A stretch of DNA of 64,000 bases. Source: Bradyrhizobium hereditatis. GTDB lineage: Bacteria; Pseudomonadota; Alphaproteobacteria; Rhizobiales; Xanthobacteraceae. Under the pieces are notes generated by a model. That model worked only from the letters and a program-made list of their open reading frames with translations. It made no database searches and was not told where the DNA came from. The translations under genes were made by a program, and so were the position numbers. Shown here one piece after another: positions 18,210 to 26,233 of the stretch (positions within the stretch are counted from its first letter, which is position 1; each line of letters begins with the position of its first letter). The stretch spans positions 806,001 through 870,000 of the forward strand of contig NZ_JAGKJK010000001.1 in the NCBI RefSeq assembly GCF_020329435.1, given 5' to 3'.

Positions 18210-20003
18210 TTAGGGGCACACCTGGTATTGAGAATTACGGTTCTTTAGGCCCGCTATCCAGCCACCTTCGAGCCTGCAGCCCTTTCCAAGGGGCCGACAC
18301 CCTTGCGAGTCGCAGAATATCTTTTCTGCAGTCTGGGTCTTGGGCAGCGCGGCGCCCACCTTGGCGCCTTGGGCTGGTTCTAGTTTCTGCTTCGTCTGAT
18401 CGGGTCTGCCAACAGCCCTTTTTGCCTGGACCTTCTTGCACGAGCCGAGATCGTTGAGCTCATAACCCGCGGGGCAGATGATCTTGCGGCAGCCGCTGCC
18501 TTCGGCGCGATAGCCAAAATCGCAGGTAAGAGGACAAATCCGACCGGTCTTGCTCTTCACCGCTTTGAGCGCGTCGGCGCTCGCGCCCCTCGTGTCAAAC
18601 GCCGTGCCCGCGTGGATGTTGAAGAGTTGGAGCGAGCGCTCTGAGGCCGCGCTCCACGTACCGTCCACAGAACCAGTGTTGCATCCGACACGACGAAGCT
18701 CTTCCTGGAGAGCAACCGTCAATTCAAGCGGGATGTGTTGCTGAGCCGGGGGCGAGAGGGCTGCAAGCTGATGCCCCACCTTCGCCTCTGCATGTTTCTC
18801 GGCCAGCGCCCCCGTCTGCTCCAAAGCAGCGACCGGATTTCCTTTCTCGCCCTTCTTCTCTTGTTCGGGCCGCGCAGCTTCCGCAGCCGCAACCTTCTCC
18901 TGTGCAATGCGCTTGGCTTCCTCCGCCGCAATGCGAGCTTCCTCTGCCGCCTTCGCTGCAGCAACGGCCTTGGCCAGTTCGGCCTGTCTCGCCCCCTGCT
19001 CAGCGAGGCGCGCCTTTTCCTGATCAGCGAGGCGCGCCTTCTCTGCCGCTGCCGCACGTGCGTCTTCAGCGGCAATCTTGTTTATCTGTCCCTTGGCAAG
19101 GTTGGCGTAGAAGCCTTCAGGATGGTGCGAAAGAAAGGCCTCCCATCCATCTCGCGTAGCGAGCTGCAACGCCAATTCGTAGTCGCGCCGAACTGTCGCT
19201 TGCGGATCCTGCTGAGGAGCAACCTCAGGGGCAATCGCTGGGACCAAAGGAACATCGTCGCCCCCGAGCGAACCGTAGACGTAAGGCTCCTGTTTGTTGC
19301 CGGTATTCTTCAACACGTCATCTCGGACATAGCCGAGGGCCCGGCGAATATCGAGGCCGGGCCTGGGCAGATATTCCACGAGTGCAGTGGCGAACGGGCT
19401 GTGCCTGGAGTCCCCGTCCGACGCAGTCGAACCCGCTTTCGCCGCGAACGCGATCAGCGTGTTCGGAGTTGTTGGTTCGACTTTGGCGAGTCCGCGCCAG
19501 ATGCCACGCGAGGCGAGCGAGCGCCTCATTCTGTTCACAAAGGGATTGTCCCGACAGGCATCCAGGATGATGAGCCGAAGCCGCCTGGCGGGTTCTACCG
19601 CAAATAACACGCGCTCGAGCGAGATGGTTTCGTCCAGCACATCGCCATCAGTTTGAAGAGCGGCGTCGACAGGCACCAGGAAGTTGTTGCCGTCGAGCTC
19701 GATGCCGTGGCCTGAGTAGTAGACAACGGCAATATCTGCGTCACGCGTCCTGGCAGCAAATTCCCGCAGCGTTCTGCGAAGCTCTGTCGCGGCAAGGTCG
19801 AATTTCAACTCGACCAAGTCGAAGTGCGCTGACTTGAACATAGCGGCGAGTGCGGCCGCGTCACTCGTCGGGTTGGCGAGACGCGGAACTTTCTGATAGG
19901 CAGAATTGCCGATGACCAGCGCAATCCGCGTTTCAGCCAACGCCGGATTACAGCCGAGACAGCCGAAACAAATCAACAAAATCAGAAGCCGAACTGTGCG
20001 CAT
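18210..20003 (-). CDS. caspase-fold peptidase (orthocaspase, C14), exported, intact dyad
   Basis: 597 codons. Residues 1-23 are a signal peptide (MRTVRLLILLICFGCLGCNPALA); Cys15 or Cys18 could act as a lipobox. The caspase p20-like domain (about 25-250) has ALVIGNSAY, the catalytic His99 in YYSGHG and the catalytic Cys150 in LDACRDNP, so it should be active. Then comes an Ala/Lys/Glu-rich coiled coil (about 310-400). A short helix resembling a peptidoglycan-binding domain follows (LQEELRRVGCNTGSVDG, about 430-446), and then a Cys-rich tail (about 488-597). The target is unknown; prokaryotic members usually cut after Arg or Lys. It lies alone between gltA and lpxB. Confidence 0.88.
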   Translation of the reverse strand: MRTVRLLILLICFGCLGCNPALAETRIALVIGNSAYQKVPRLANPTSDAAALAAMFKSAHFDLVELKFDLAATELRRTLREFAARTRDADIAVVYYSGHGIELDGNNFLVPVDAALQTDGDVLDETISLERVLFAVEPARRLRLIILDACRDNPFVNRMRRSLASRGIWRGLAKVEPTTPNTLIAFAAKAGSTASDGDSRHSPFATALVEYLPRPGLDIRRALGYVRDDVLKNTGNKQEPYVYGSLGGDDVPLVPAIAPEVAPQQDPQATVRRDYELALQLATRDGWEAFLSHHPEGFYANLAKGQINKIAAEDARAAAAEKARLADQEKARLAEQGARQAELAKAVAAAKAAEEARIAAEEAKRIAQEKVAAAEAARPEQEKKGEKGNPVAALEQTGALAEKHAEAKVGHQLAALSPPAQQHIPLELTVALQEELRRVGCNTGSVDGTWSAASERSLQLFNIHAGTAFDTRGASADALKAVKSKTGRICPLTCDFGYRAEGSGCRKIICPAGYELNDLGSCKKVQAKRAVGRPDQTKQKLEPAQGAKVGAALPKTQTAEKIFCDSQGCRPLGKGCRLEGGWIAGLKNRNSQYQVCP

Positions 20004-20153
20004 GGACAGTCCTCGGACAATCGATGCGAAGCACAGTATCGCAATATAGACGACCGTAAAGGCGCGCCTCTGTGAGGCTCGTCACTCCCCGCCGCCACGT
20101 GATGCGCTGACACGAGGCTGCGGCCCAGTGTAGGCGCGGAGCCGTTGACACAT

Positions 20154-20165
20154 CCTCACGTGAGG
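20154..20165. other. 12-bp perfect palindrome
   Basis: CCTCACGTGAGG, five bases beyond the lpxB stop. It could be a protein-binding site for the caspase-gene upstream region or a weak hairpin. Nothing decides between these. Confidence 0.3.
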
Positions 20166-20170
20166 GTTTG

Positions 20171-21361
20171 CTAACCCCGCCGCGCCTTGTGCATCGTCGC
20201 CAGCACGATATCGGCGGCGCGGACGCTCGGCGGCTGGTTGCCGGTCGACATGATCGTGTCCAGCGTGGCGAAGGCCTCGAGCTGCTGCCGGCGCATTGCG
20301 GAATCCGACAGCACTTCGGCAAGTGCCTGCGATAGTTTTTCAGGCGTGCAGTTCTCCTGAAGGAATTCGGGAATGACGTCCTTGCCGATTGCTAGATTAG
20401 CGAGGATCACCGAGGAGACGCGGATCGCGCGCCGCAGGATGAACGCTTCCATAGCGCCGACGCGGTAGGCCGTCACCATCGGCACCCCTGCCAGTGCCAG
20501 CTCCAGCGTTACCGTGCCGGATTTGGCCAGCGCCGCATGCGCAATCCGGAAAGCCGCCCGCTTGTCCTGCTCGCCGATCACGACCTGAGGCTGGACCGGC
20601 CAACTTTTCACGGCATCGACGACCGTCTCCTGCAGATGCGGCATCGTCGGCAGCATCAGCTCGAACGCCACGCCCTGCTCCTGCAGCCGCGCCACCGCCT
20701 GACCGAATACCGCCATGTGGTGCCGGATTTCGCTGCGCCGGCTTCCCGGCAGCACCAATAGTACCGGCGGCGACTCCGCCCGTCGCCGCGCCTCATCGGC
20801 GTTCGGGCGCAGCGAGGCCAGCTGCTCGGTGAGTGGATGGCCGACATATGTGCAGGGCGGCCCGTGCAGCCTGCGATACGCCTCGGGCTCGAACGGCAAC
20901 AGCGCCAGCACGTGATCGACATATTTCAGCATCGCGCGCGCCCGGCCCGGCCGCCACGCCCAGACCGAGGGCGATACGTAGTTGACGATCGGAATGCTGG
21001 GATTCTTGGCGCGCACGCGCTTTGCAACGCGGTGGGTAAAGTCGGGGCTATCGATGATCACGAGAACATCCGGCGCCGCTTCGGTCACCGCGATCGCCGT
21101 CTCCTTGATCAGCCCGAGGATCTTCGGCAATTCCTTGACGACCGCGGCAAGGCCGATGATCGAGAGTTCTTCGATCGGAAACAGCGTGTCGAGGCCCTCA
21201 CGCGCCATCGCACGGCCGCCTACGCCTTCGAACTGCACCGCATCGCCAAGGCGCTGGCGCAGCACTTTCATCAGGTTGGCGCCGAGACGATCGCCGGACT
21301 CTTCCGTTGCGATCAGAAATATCCTCCGCTCCATCCCGGCGGTTGCGCGAGACGGCGTCAC
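20171..21361 (-). CDS. lpxB: lipid-A-disaccharide synthase
   Basis: 396 codons from a GTG at 21361 that overlaps the lpxI stop by four bases (GTGA). An internal ATG at 21334 (MERRIFLIATEESGD) is an alternative start. LpxB joins UDP-diacylglucosamine and lipid X to form the lipid A disaccharide at the inner face of the membrane. The N-terminal IFLIATEESGDRLGANLM and the GT-B signature regions NYVSPSVWAWRPGRA, VGHPL and LVLPGSRRSEI are all present. The length is normal. It is the last gene of the lpxA-lpxI-lpxB unit. Confidence 0.97.
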   Translation of the reverse strand: MTPSRATAGMERRIFLIATEESGDRLGANLMKVLRQRLGDAVQFEGVGGRAMAREGLDTLFPIEELSIIGLAAVVKELPKILGLIKETAIAVTEAAPDVLVIIDSPDFTHRVAKRVRAKNPSIPIVNYVSPSVWAWRPGRARAMLKYVDHVLALLPFEPEAYRRLHGPPCTYVGHPLTEQLASLRPNADEARRRAESPPVLLVLPGSRRSEIRHHMAVFGQAVARLQEQGVAFELMLPTMPHLQETVVDAVKSWPVQPQVVIGEQDKRAAFRIAHAALAKSGTVTLELALAGVPMVTAYRVGAMEAFILRRAIRVSSVILANLAIGKDVIPEFLQENCTPEKLSQALAEVLSDSAMRRQQLEAFATLDTIMSTGNQPPSVRAADIVLATMHKARRG

Positions 21362-22215
21362 GCGGGCAGGCCCTGCACGAACAGGCCGGCGCTGTCGGCG
21401 GCTGTGATCATGGCCTGCGCGTCGGCTGCAATCGTATGGCCGGCGATCACGGCAATACCGGCGAGACCGGCTTTGGCCGCGCCCTCGACCGTCCTGGCGC
21501 CCACTGTCGGCAGGTCATAACGTAAATCCTGTCCGCTCTTCGGCGCCTTCACCAGCACGCCGCGGCCCGCCTTGGCTCTGATACGCCCGGCCTCGCGCAG
21601 CCACGCCACGCGCGCCAGAAGCCCATCCGTACCCTCGATATCCTCGACCGCCACCACGTGCCCGTCGATCACGACCACGGCCTGGCCGATGTCGAACGGT
21701 CCTAGCGCGCCGAGCACTTCCCGCCCCTTGGCGATGTCGGCAAGGGCGGCGGAATCGGGCACGGCGCGGGCAATGTTGCCCTCCGGCATCAGGATATCGG
21801 GCGCGACATCCCTGATTCCCACCATCCGAAAACCGTGCTGTTCAAGGATGCGGCCGATCCCCGACAAGAGATGATCGTCACCGCCGCGAAACGCCGCCCA
21901 GACGCGGCCGAGCACGCGGATCGTTGCCCAGTCGAGCCTGATCTCCGACAATGCCGGGCGCAAGAGCGTGCCGATGAAGATGAGGTCGCGGCAGCCTTCG
22001 CTGCGAAAGAGTTTTGTCGCGCGGCCGAGTTGTCCGACCGATATCCAGTGATGGCGGAAGCGGCCGACGCGCTCCGGATCGCAGGCGCCGCGCAGCGCGA
22101 ACAGCACCGGCGCGATTCCCCGCGTTTGAAGCGAATCCGCCACCGCGAATGGCATCGTGCCGCCGCCGGCGATGACGCCGACGGGGGAGGAAATCTCAGA
22201 AGCCGCTGAGGTCAT
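21358..22215 (-). CDS. lpxI: UDP-2,3-diacylglucosamine pyrophosphatase LpxI
   Basis: 285 codons from the ATG at 22215. Sequence upstream in the same frame is the antisense of lpxA's end and was excluded. LpxI (DUF1009) is the alphaproteobacterial replacement for LpxH and makes lipid X by attack on the alpha phosphate. It shows VGVIAGGGTMPFAVADSL at the N-terminus and the C-terminal DUF1009 core (VVIDGHVVAVEDIEGTDG, SGQDLRYDLPTVGARTVE, GLAGIAVIAGHTI). The lpxA stop is 19 bases upstream and lpxB overlaps downstream, a translationally coupled arrangement. Confidence 0.95.
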   Translation of the reverse strand: MTSAASEISSPVGVIAGGGTMPFAVADSLQTRGIAPVLFALRGACDPERVGRFRHHWISVGQLGRATKLFRSEGCRDLIFIGTLLRPALSEIRLDWATIRVLGRVWAAFRGGDDHLLSGIGRILEQHGFRMVGIRDVAPDILMPEGNIARAVPDSAALADIAKGREVLGALGPFDIGQAVVVIDGHVVAVEDIEGTDGLLARVAWLREAGRIRAKAGRGVLVKAPKSGQDLRYDLPTVGARTVEGAAKAGLAGIAVIAGHTIAADAQAMITAADSAGLFVQGLPA

Positions 22216-22234
22216 GACTGCGGCAATCCCGTCA

Positions 22235-23038
22235 TCACTGCCGGTTGCCGTCGCCGGCGGGAAGGCATAGCGGGCGGTGCTTGCCTTGCGCGATGAAGGC
22301 GAGGATTTCGGCAATCGCCGGATCCTCGCCGGCCAGCGGCTGCACCGCGTTAAGCCGCTCGGCAAAGATGCCAGGCCCGTGAAACAGCTTCTGGTAGAAT
22401 GAGCGCACCTTGGCGAGCCGCTCCTTGGTGAACTTGCGGCGCTTCATGCCGATGATGTTGAGCCCTTCGAGGCTGGCATACTGGCCGTTGACGAGACCGA
22501 ACGGAATGATGTCGCCGCGCACGCCGCAGACACCGCCAACCATCACTTGCGGTCCGATCCGGGTGAGCTGGTGTACCGCAGAGAGCCCGCCGATATAGAC
22601 GAAATCACCGATCTCGCAGTGACCGCCGAGCGTCGCCGACGTCGCAAAGATTACATTGTTGCCCACCATGCAGTCATGACCGACATGGCTATTGTTCATG
22701 AAGTAGCCGCCGTCACCGACACGCGTTAGCCCGCCACCTTTGACGGTGCCGACGCTCATAGTCACACCCTCGCGAATAGTGCAGCCAGAACCGATTTCGA
22801 GCCGCGTTGGCTCGTCGCGATAGCTTAGGTCTTGCGGTGCCCCGCCGAGCGCAGCGAAAGGCGAAATCGTGCAATCAGCGCCAATGGAGGTATGACCCAT
22901 CACGTGAACATGCGAGATCAGCTTGCAGTTTGCGCCGATCACGACGTTGGGCCCGATGATGCAATAGGGTCCGATCGTGGTCCCCTCGCCGATCACAGCG
23001 CCATCCTCAACCCGCGCGGTTGGATCGATCGTACCCAT
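22235..23038 (-). CDS. lpxA: UDP-N-acetylglucosamine acyltransferase
   Basis: 267 codons from the ATG at 23038; a GTG one codon upstream is equally possible. The left-handed beta-helix is seen as repeated hexapeptides (VIGEGTTIGPYCIIGPNVVIG and on, residues 15-190). The catalytic His is in the GGYFMNNSHVGHDC region (about 118-131). The C-terminal helical part is LNIIGMKRRKFTKERL onward. LpxA transfers a 3-hydroxyacyl chain from ACP to UDP-GlcNAc as the first step of lipid A synthesis. Unlike the usual arrangement, fabZ is not directly upstream; two unrelated genes lie between. Confidence 0.97.
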   Translation of the reverse strand: MGTIDPTARVEDGAVIGEGTTIGPYCIIGPNVVIGANCKLISHVHVMGHTSIGADCTISPFAALGGAPQDLSYRDEPTRLEIGSGCTIREGVTMSVGTVKGGGLTRVGDGGYFMNNSHVGHDCMVGNNVIFATSATLGGHCEIGDFVYIGGLSAVHQLTRIGPQVMVGGVCGVRGDIIPFGLVNGQYASLEGLNIIGMKRRKFTKERLAKVRSFYQKLFHGPGIFAERLNAVQPLAGEDPAIAEILAFIAQGKHRPLCLPAGDGNRQ

Positions 23039-23205
23039 CACTTAAGCCAGCCCATCCGTTGCACGCGAATATGTCGCGTTTTCCGGTGGTTAGCGCGGCA
23101 TACCAGGGCTGTCTAGTGACGTATGGTTACGGCGTGTTTCGGGTGGCGTCCGGTTCGAGTATCCACCAGACGCTCGGATCGGTCGGCAGAGGCAAGCCGG
23201 CGGCC

Positions 23206-23559
23206 TCAGGTCATGCTGCCGGGCAGGAAGCATCGGATTGTTATTCCAAGCGTGCCCTTGATCGGCCAGACCATCGTTCGGCCGACACGATTCGGCTCAG
23301 TGATGACGGCGTCGTCGGGGACATCGATCCATTGCCCCTCGAGCCGCACACGGTAGTGACCGTCCTTTGATTCCCAATCGACGTCGGCGACGGCTGAGCC
23401 GTCGGCGTCGGAGCAGCATGGCCCCTTGCCGCTTTTCAGACTATCGAACCAGGATTTGAGCGGAGAATTGGCGTAACGCCCGTCGTCGCGTGCCATTGCG
23501 CTCCCGACGAAAACAACGGCTGAACCTATCAGCACCAGGACGGTTCTGGGATGTTTCAT
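23206..23559 (-). CDS. small exported hypothetical protein (117 residues)
   Basis: Signal peptide at residues 1-23 (MKHPRTVLVLIGSAVVFVGSAMA). The mature part has a conserved-looking core: SPLKSWFDSLKSGKGPCCSDADG, then DVDWESKDGHYRVRLEGQWIDVP, AVITEPNRVGRTMVWP and the final IRCFLPGSMT. The CC pair and the later Cys may form disulphides. I recall homologues with the same ITEPN-GRTMVWP block in Bradyrhizobium, with no known role. It sits inside the lpx region between lpxA and a phosphatase gene on the same strand. Confidence 0.75.
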   Translation of the reverse strand: MKHPRTVLVLIGSAVVFVGSAMARDDGRYANSPLKSWFDSLKSGKGPCCSDADGSAVADVDWESKDGHYRVRLEGQWIDVPDDAVITEPNRVGRTMVWPIKGTLGITIRCFLPGSMT

Positions 23560-23800
23560 GCGGCAATCTCAACGGTGACCTGCCACCAGAGATTACAAGT
23601 CCGTCGAAGCTTCTAAGTTCCAACGCGCATGCGCGATCACACGGCATCACCGCTCTGAGCTGATAGAGCAGCTAAGCAGTTCGCTCTGTCGAAGATCCGA
23701 CATTATTGCGTATACCAGCTTCCTGCGCGGTGCGCCTTGCGACCTGCGCCGGTGTCAACGCACACAAACAACGCCGCGCACAACTGCCCGTCACGCCAGT

Positions 23801-24436
23801 CTAGCTGCCGGCCTGCGCGATCCATTCACTGGGCTGCACGCGCGCGATCAGGACGGCCGGGCCTGAGGCGCTGGTCTTGTAGACGAGCGCCTCGCCTTCG
23901 CGGATATCGGCAAACTCCTTGCCGAAAGCGTCAGCAACGTTGGTCTTGTGCGTCACTGCCAGATTGTTGACGCCGGCTTTCGGAGGCGCATTGACGAGGT
24001 CGCGCACCGCGCGTCCGGCCTTGGCGTTCTTGCCATCGGGATTGGCCATCGCCGACGAACTGCCCGCGCCGCTGTCGGTCAATGCGTCCACCGGAGACAC
24101 GTCCTTGCCGCCGATCAGCTTACCGGTCTCGACCGCGCGGTTCAGCCGGCTCGTGTAGACTTCGCCGATCGGCACGCCCAGTTTGGCGAGCGCCGTCCCA
24201 AGATCGCGCGCTATGGCGCGGCCTTTGTCGCTCAGCTGCCGCTGCGCGCTCATATCGTCGAATTTGAAGGGGTAGACGTCCTTCTGACTGTCGTCGGTAG
24301 CGCCGTGGCGAAACACGATGACGTAACCGCCGCCCTTCAAGGAAGATACGAGACCATTCAGATCGGCCGCGAAAGCTTGCGGCGGCATCAAAAGAAAAGC
24401 GACCAAACACGAAATAACGGAAACAAGCCTGTTCAC
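23801..24436 (-). CDS. exported histidine-phosphatase family protein
   Basis: 211 codons from a GTG at 24436, which begins a signal peptide (VNRLVSVISCLVAFLLMPPQAFAADL). The longer frame upstream is not protein-like. The phosphate-binding RHG motif is VFRHGATD near residue 42-49. The second catalytic block is TSRLNRAVETGKLIGG and the late His is in LAVTHKTN. Members hydrolyse phosphomonoesters or phosphoanhydrides through a phosphohistidine, here in the periplasm. The substrate is unknown. Together with the small gene at 23206 it interrupts the fabZ-lpxA junction. Confidence 0.85.
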   Translation of the reverse strand: MNRLVSVISCLVAFLLMPPQAFAADLNGLVSSLKGGGYVIVFRHGATDDSQKDVYPFKFDDMSAQRQLSDKGRAIARDLGTALAKLGVPIGEVYTSRLNRAVETGKLIGGKDVSPVDALTDSGAGSSSAMANPDGKNAKAGRAVRDLVNAPPKAGVNNLAVTHKTNVADAFGKEFADIREGEALVYKTSASGPAVLIARVQPSEWIAQAGS

Positions 24437-24550
24437 GGACGCCCCCGTTGAAAAAGCGTGGACCCAGACCAGAATCTTTAGATGGAAAATTTCGTCAGTC
24501 GACCTCGGCGTGGGCTCCACTGCCAGTGATTGAGCAAAGATATCAGGAAT

Positions 24551-24568
24551 CCGTCAGATGTTTGACGG
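24551..24568. other. small stem-loop after fabZ
   Basis: CCGTCA, loop GATGTT, TGACGG, 17 bases beyond the fabZ stop. It may mark the 3' end of the upstream lpxD-fabZ transcript before the inserted genes. It has no U tract. Confidence 0.35.
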
Positions 24569-24584
24569 ATAGATCCAATCAAAT

Positions 24585-25043
24585 TCAGTCGGTCAGCATC
24601 GCGCCGACATCGGCTTCGGCGACGATCGCTCCATTCACCTTGGCGTCGCCGTGAAACCACCACATCGCTTTGCGGCGGCCGATCGAGCGCATGTGATACT
24701 CGACGGTGTCGCCGGGCATCACGGGCTTTCGGAATTTGCACTTGTCGATGGTGAGGAAATAGACCGCGCGCGGCTTCTCGGTGCCTTCGACCGATTTGAT
24801 GCCGATGACGCCAGCGGTTTGCGCCATGGCCTCGATCATCATCACGCCAGGATAGACCGGCCGCTCGGGGAAGTGTCCGAGGAAACACGGCTCGTTGAAG
24901 GTGACGTTCTTGATGCCAATGCCGCTGTAATCGGTCCGAATGTTGATCACCCGGTCGATCAGAAGCATCGGGTAGCGATGCGGCAGCGTCTTCAGGATGT
25001 CGTCGATGCTCACGACATCGAACCTGACCGGTGCTTCCACCAT
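24585..25043 (-). CDS. fabZ: 3-hydroxyacyl-ACP dehydratase FabZ
   Basis: 152 codons from the ATG at 25043. The GTG just upstream (25046) overlaps the lpxD stop, and the GTG two codons later has better spacing to AAGGAG, so the exact start is uncertain. The hotdog-fold motif is [13 protein letters not shown], and the catalytic His is in [20 protein letters not shown], where the Glu of the next helix also takes part. It dehydrates 3-hydroxyacyl-ACP in fatty-acid elongation and competes with LpxA and LpxD for the same acyl donors, which explains the linkage. Confidence 0.97.
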   Translation of the reverse strand: MVEAPVRFDVVSIDDILKTLPHRYPMLLIDRVINIRTDYSGIGIKNVTFNEPCFLGHFPERPVYPGVMMIEAMAQTAGVIGIKSVEGTEKPRAVYFLTIDKCKFRKPVMPGDTVEYHMRSIGRRKAMWWFHGDAKVNGAIVAEADVGAMLTD

Positions 25044-26110
25044 CACTCCTTCCCCTCGCCCTTTGGTTGCGCTGCGCCATCGCGCGCCAGGCGTTCAAGC
25101 GCCAGCGTCTCCCGGAACCATTGCCTAGTCGGCCGGGCTAAATGACCTCCCCAGCGTTCGTTGGCAGGAATGTCGTCCTTCACCGCACTCATGGCTGCGA
25201 TCTGCGCCCCATCGCCGATCCTGATGTGGTTGTTAAGGCCCGCTTTGGCGCCGATCGCCACGTTGTCACCGATCGTCAGGCTGCCCGCGAGCCCGATCTG
25301 GGCCGCGAGCAGGCAGTGCCTGCCGATGGTCACATTGTGGCCGATCTGGACCTGATTGTCGATTTTGGTGCCCTCGCCGATCACCGTATCCCGCAGGCTT
25401 CCGCGGTCGATGGTGGTGCCGGCGCCGATCTCGACATCGTTCTGGATCAGCACGCGGCCGGTCTGGGGTACCTTGAGGTGACCCTCAGGGCCGAAAAAGA
25501 GGAAGCCGTAGCCGTCCTGGCCAATGCTGCAGCCGGGATGGATCAGGACATTGTTGCCGATCAGAGCGAACTGGATTGCGGTGCGCGCGCCGACATTGCA
25601 GTCGCGGCCGATCTTGACGTCGGCGCCGACAACCGCGCCGGCACCGATCACGGTTCCGCCGCCGATCTCGACGCGTGGGCCGATCACGGCGAGCGGATCG
25701 ACGACGACGCCATCTTCCAGATGGGCGGACGGATCGATGATTGCGGACGGCGCGATACCGTCAGCATCGAACCAGGATTGTGGACGCAGCGCATCGGCAT
25801 GCCATTCGCGCGCCAACTTGACGAAGGCGCGGAACGGCTGGGTTGCGCGCAGTACCGCCACATGGGCGGGCACCTGCGATTCAAAGCGCGGACTGACCAA
25901 ACAGGCGCCGGCCTTGGTCGCCTTGAGCTGGTCGGCGTATTTGAGGTTGTCGAAGAATGTCAGATGCATGGGACCGGCTTCATCGAGCGAAGCGAGCCCC
26001 CTGATCACGTGGCCGCCCCGCGCGGGATCGACCAATACTCCTCCCGTCAGCGCGGCCAGTTCGGCCAGCGTCGCAGAAGGAGGTTGCTTGAAGAATATCG
26101 GCTGCGCCAT
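25043..26110 (-). CDS. lpxD: UDP-3-O-acylglucosamine N-acyltransferase
   Basis: 355 codons. The N-terminal uridine-binding domain (about 1-100, [16 protein letters not shown]) precedes a left-handed beta-helix of hexapeptide repeats (about 105-320). The catalytic region is [21 protein letters not shown], whose first His is the general base. LpxD adds the second 3-hydroxyacyl chain in lipid A synthesis. Its TGA overlaps the start region of fabZ, so translation is coupled. bamA ends 123 bases upstream. Confidence 0.97.
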   Translation of the reverse strand: MAQPIFFKQPPSATLAELAALTGGVLVDPARGGHVIRGLASLDEAGPMHLTFFDNLKYADQLKATKAGACLVSPRFESQVPAHVAVLRATQPFRAFVKLAREWHADALRPQSWFDADGIAPSAIIDPSAHLEDGVVVDPLAVIGPRVEIGGGTVIGAGAVVGADVKIGRDCNVGARTAIQFALIGNNVLIHPGCSIGQDGYGFLFFGPEGHLKVPQTGRVLIQNDVEIGAGTTIDRGSLRDTVIGEGTKIDNQVQIGHNVTIGRHCLLAAQIGLAGSLTIGDNVAIGAKAGLNNHIRIGDGAQIAAMSAVKDDIPANERWGGHLARPTRQWFRETLALERLARDGAAQPKGEGKE

Positions 26111-26233
26111 TCCATCCGCCGCAGGCCGGCCCTCACATTAGAGTGTCGGCCCCGACGAAATGGAGCCGACCTCTCCTTTGATTCTGTTGTTCTCTTGTTA
26201 CGCGGACCGTAGGTCCAATCGTTTCAAGATACC

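Noticed and set aside
23150..23170. GGTTCGAGTATCC, resembling a tRNA T-arm
   Set aside because: No matching acceptor, D or anticodon arms nearby. No tRNA gene was recognised anywhere in the window.
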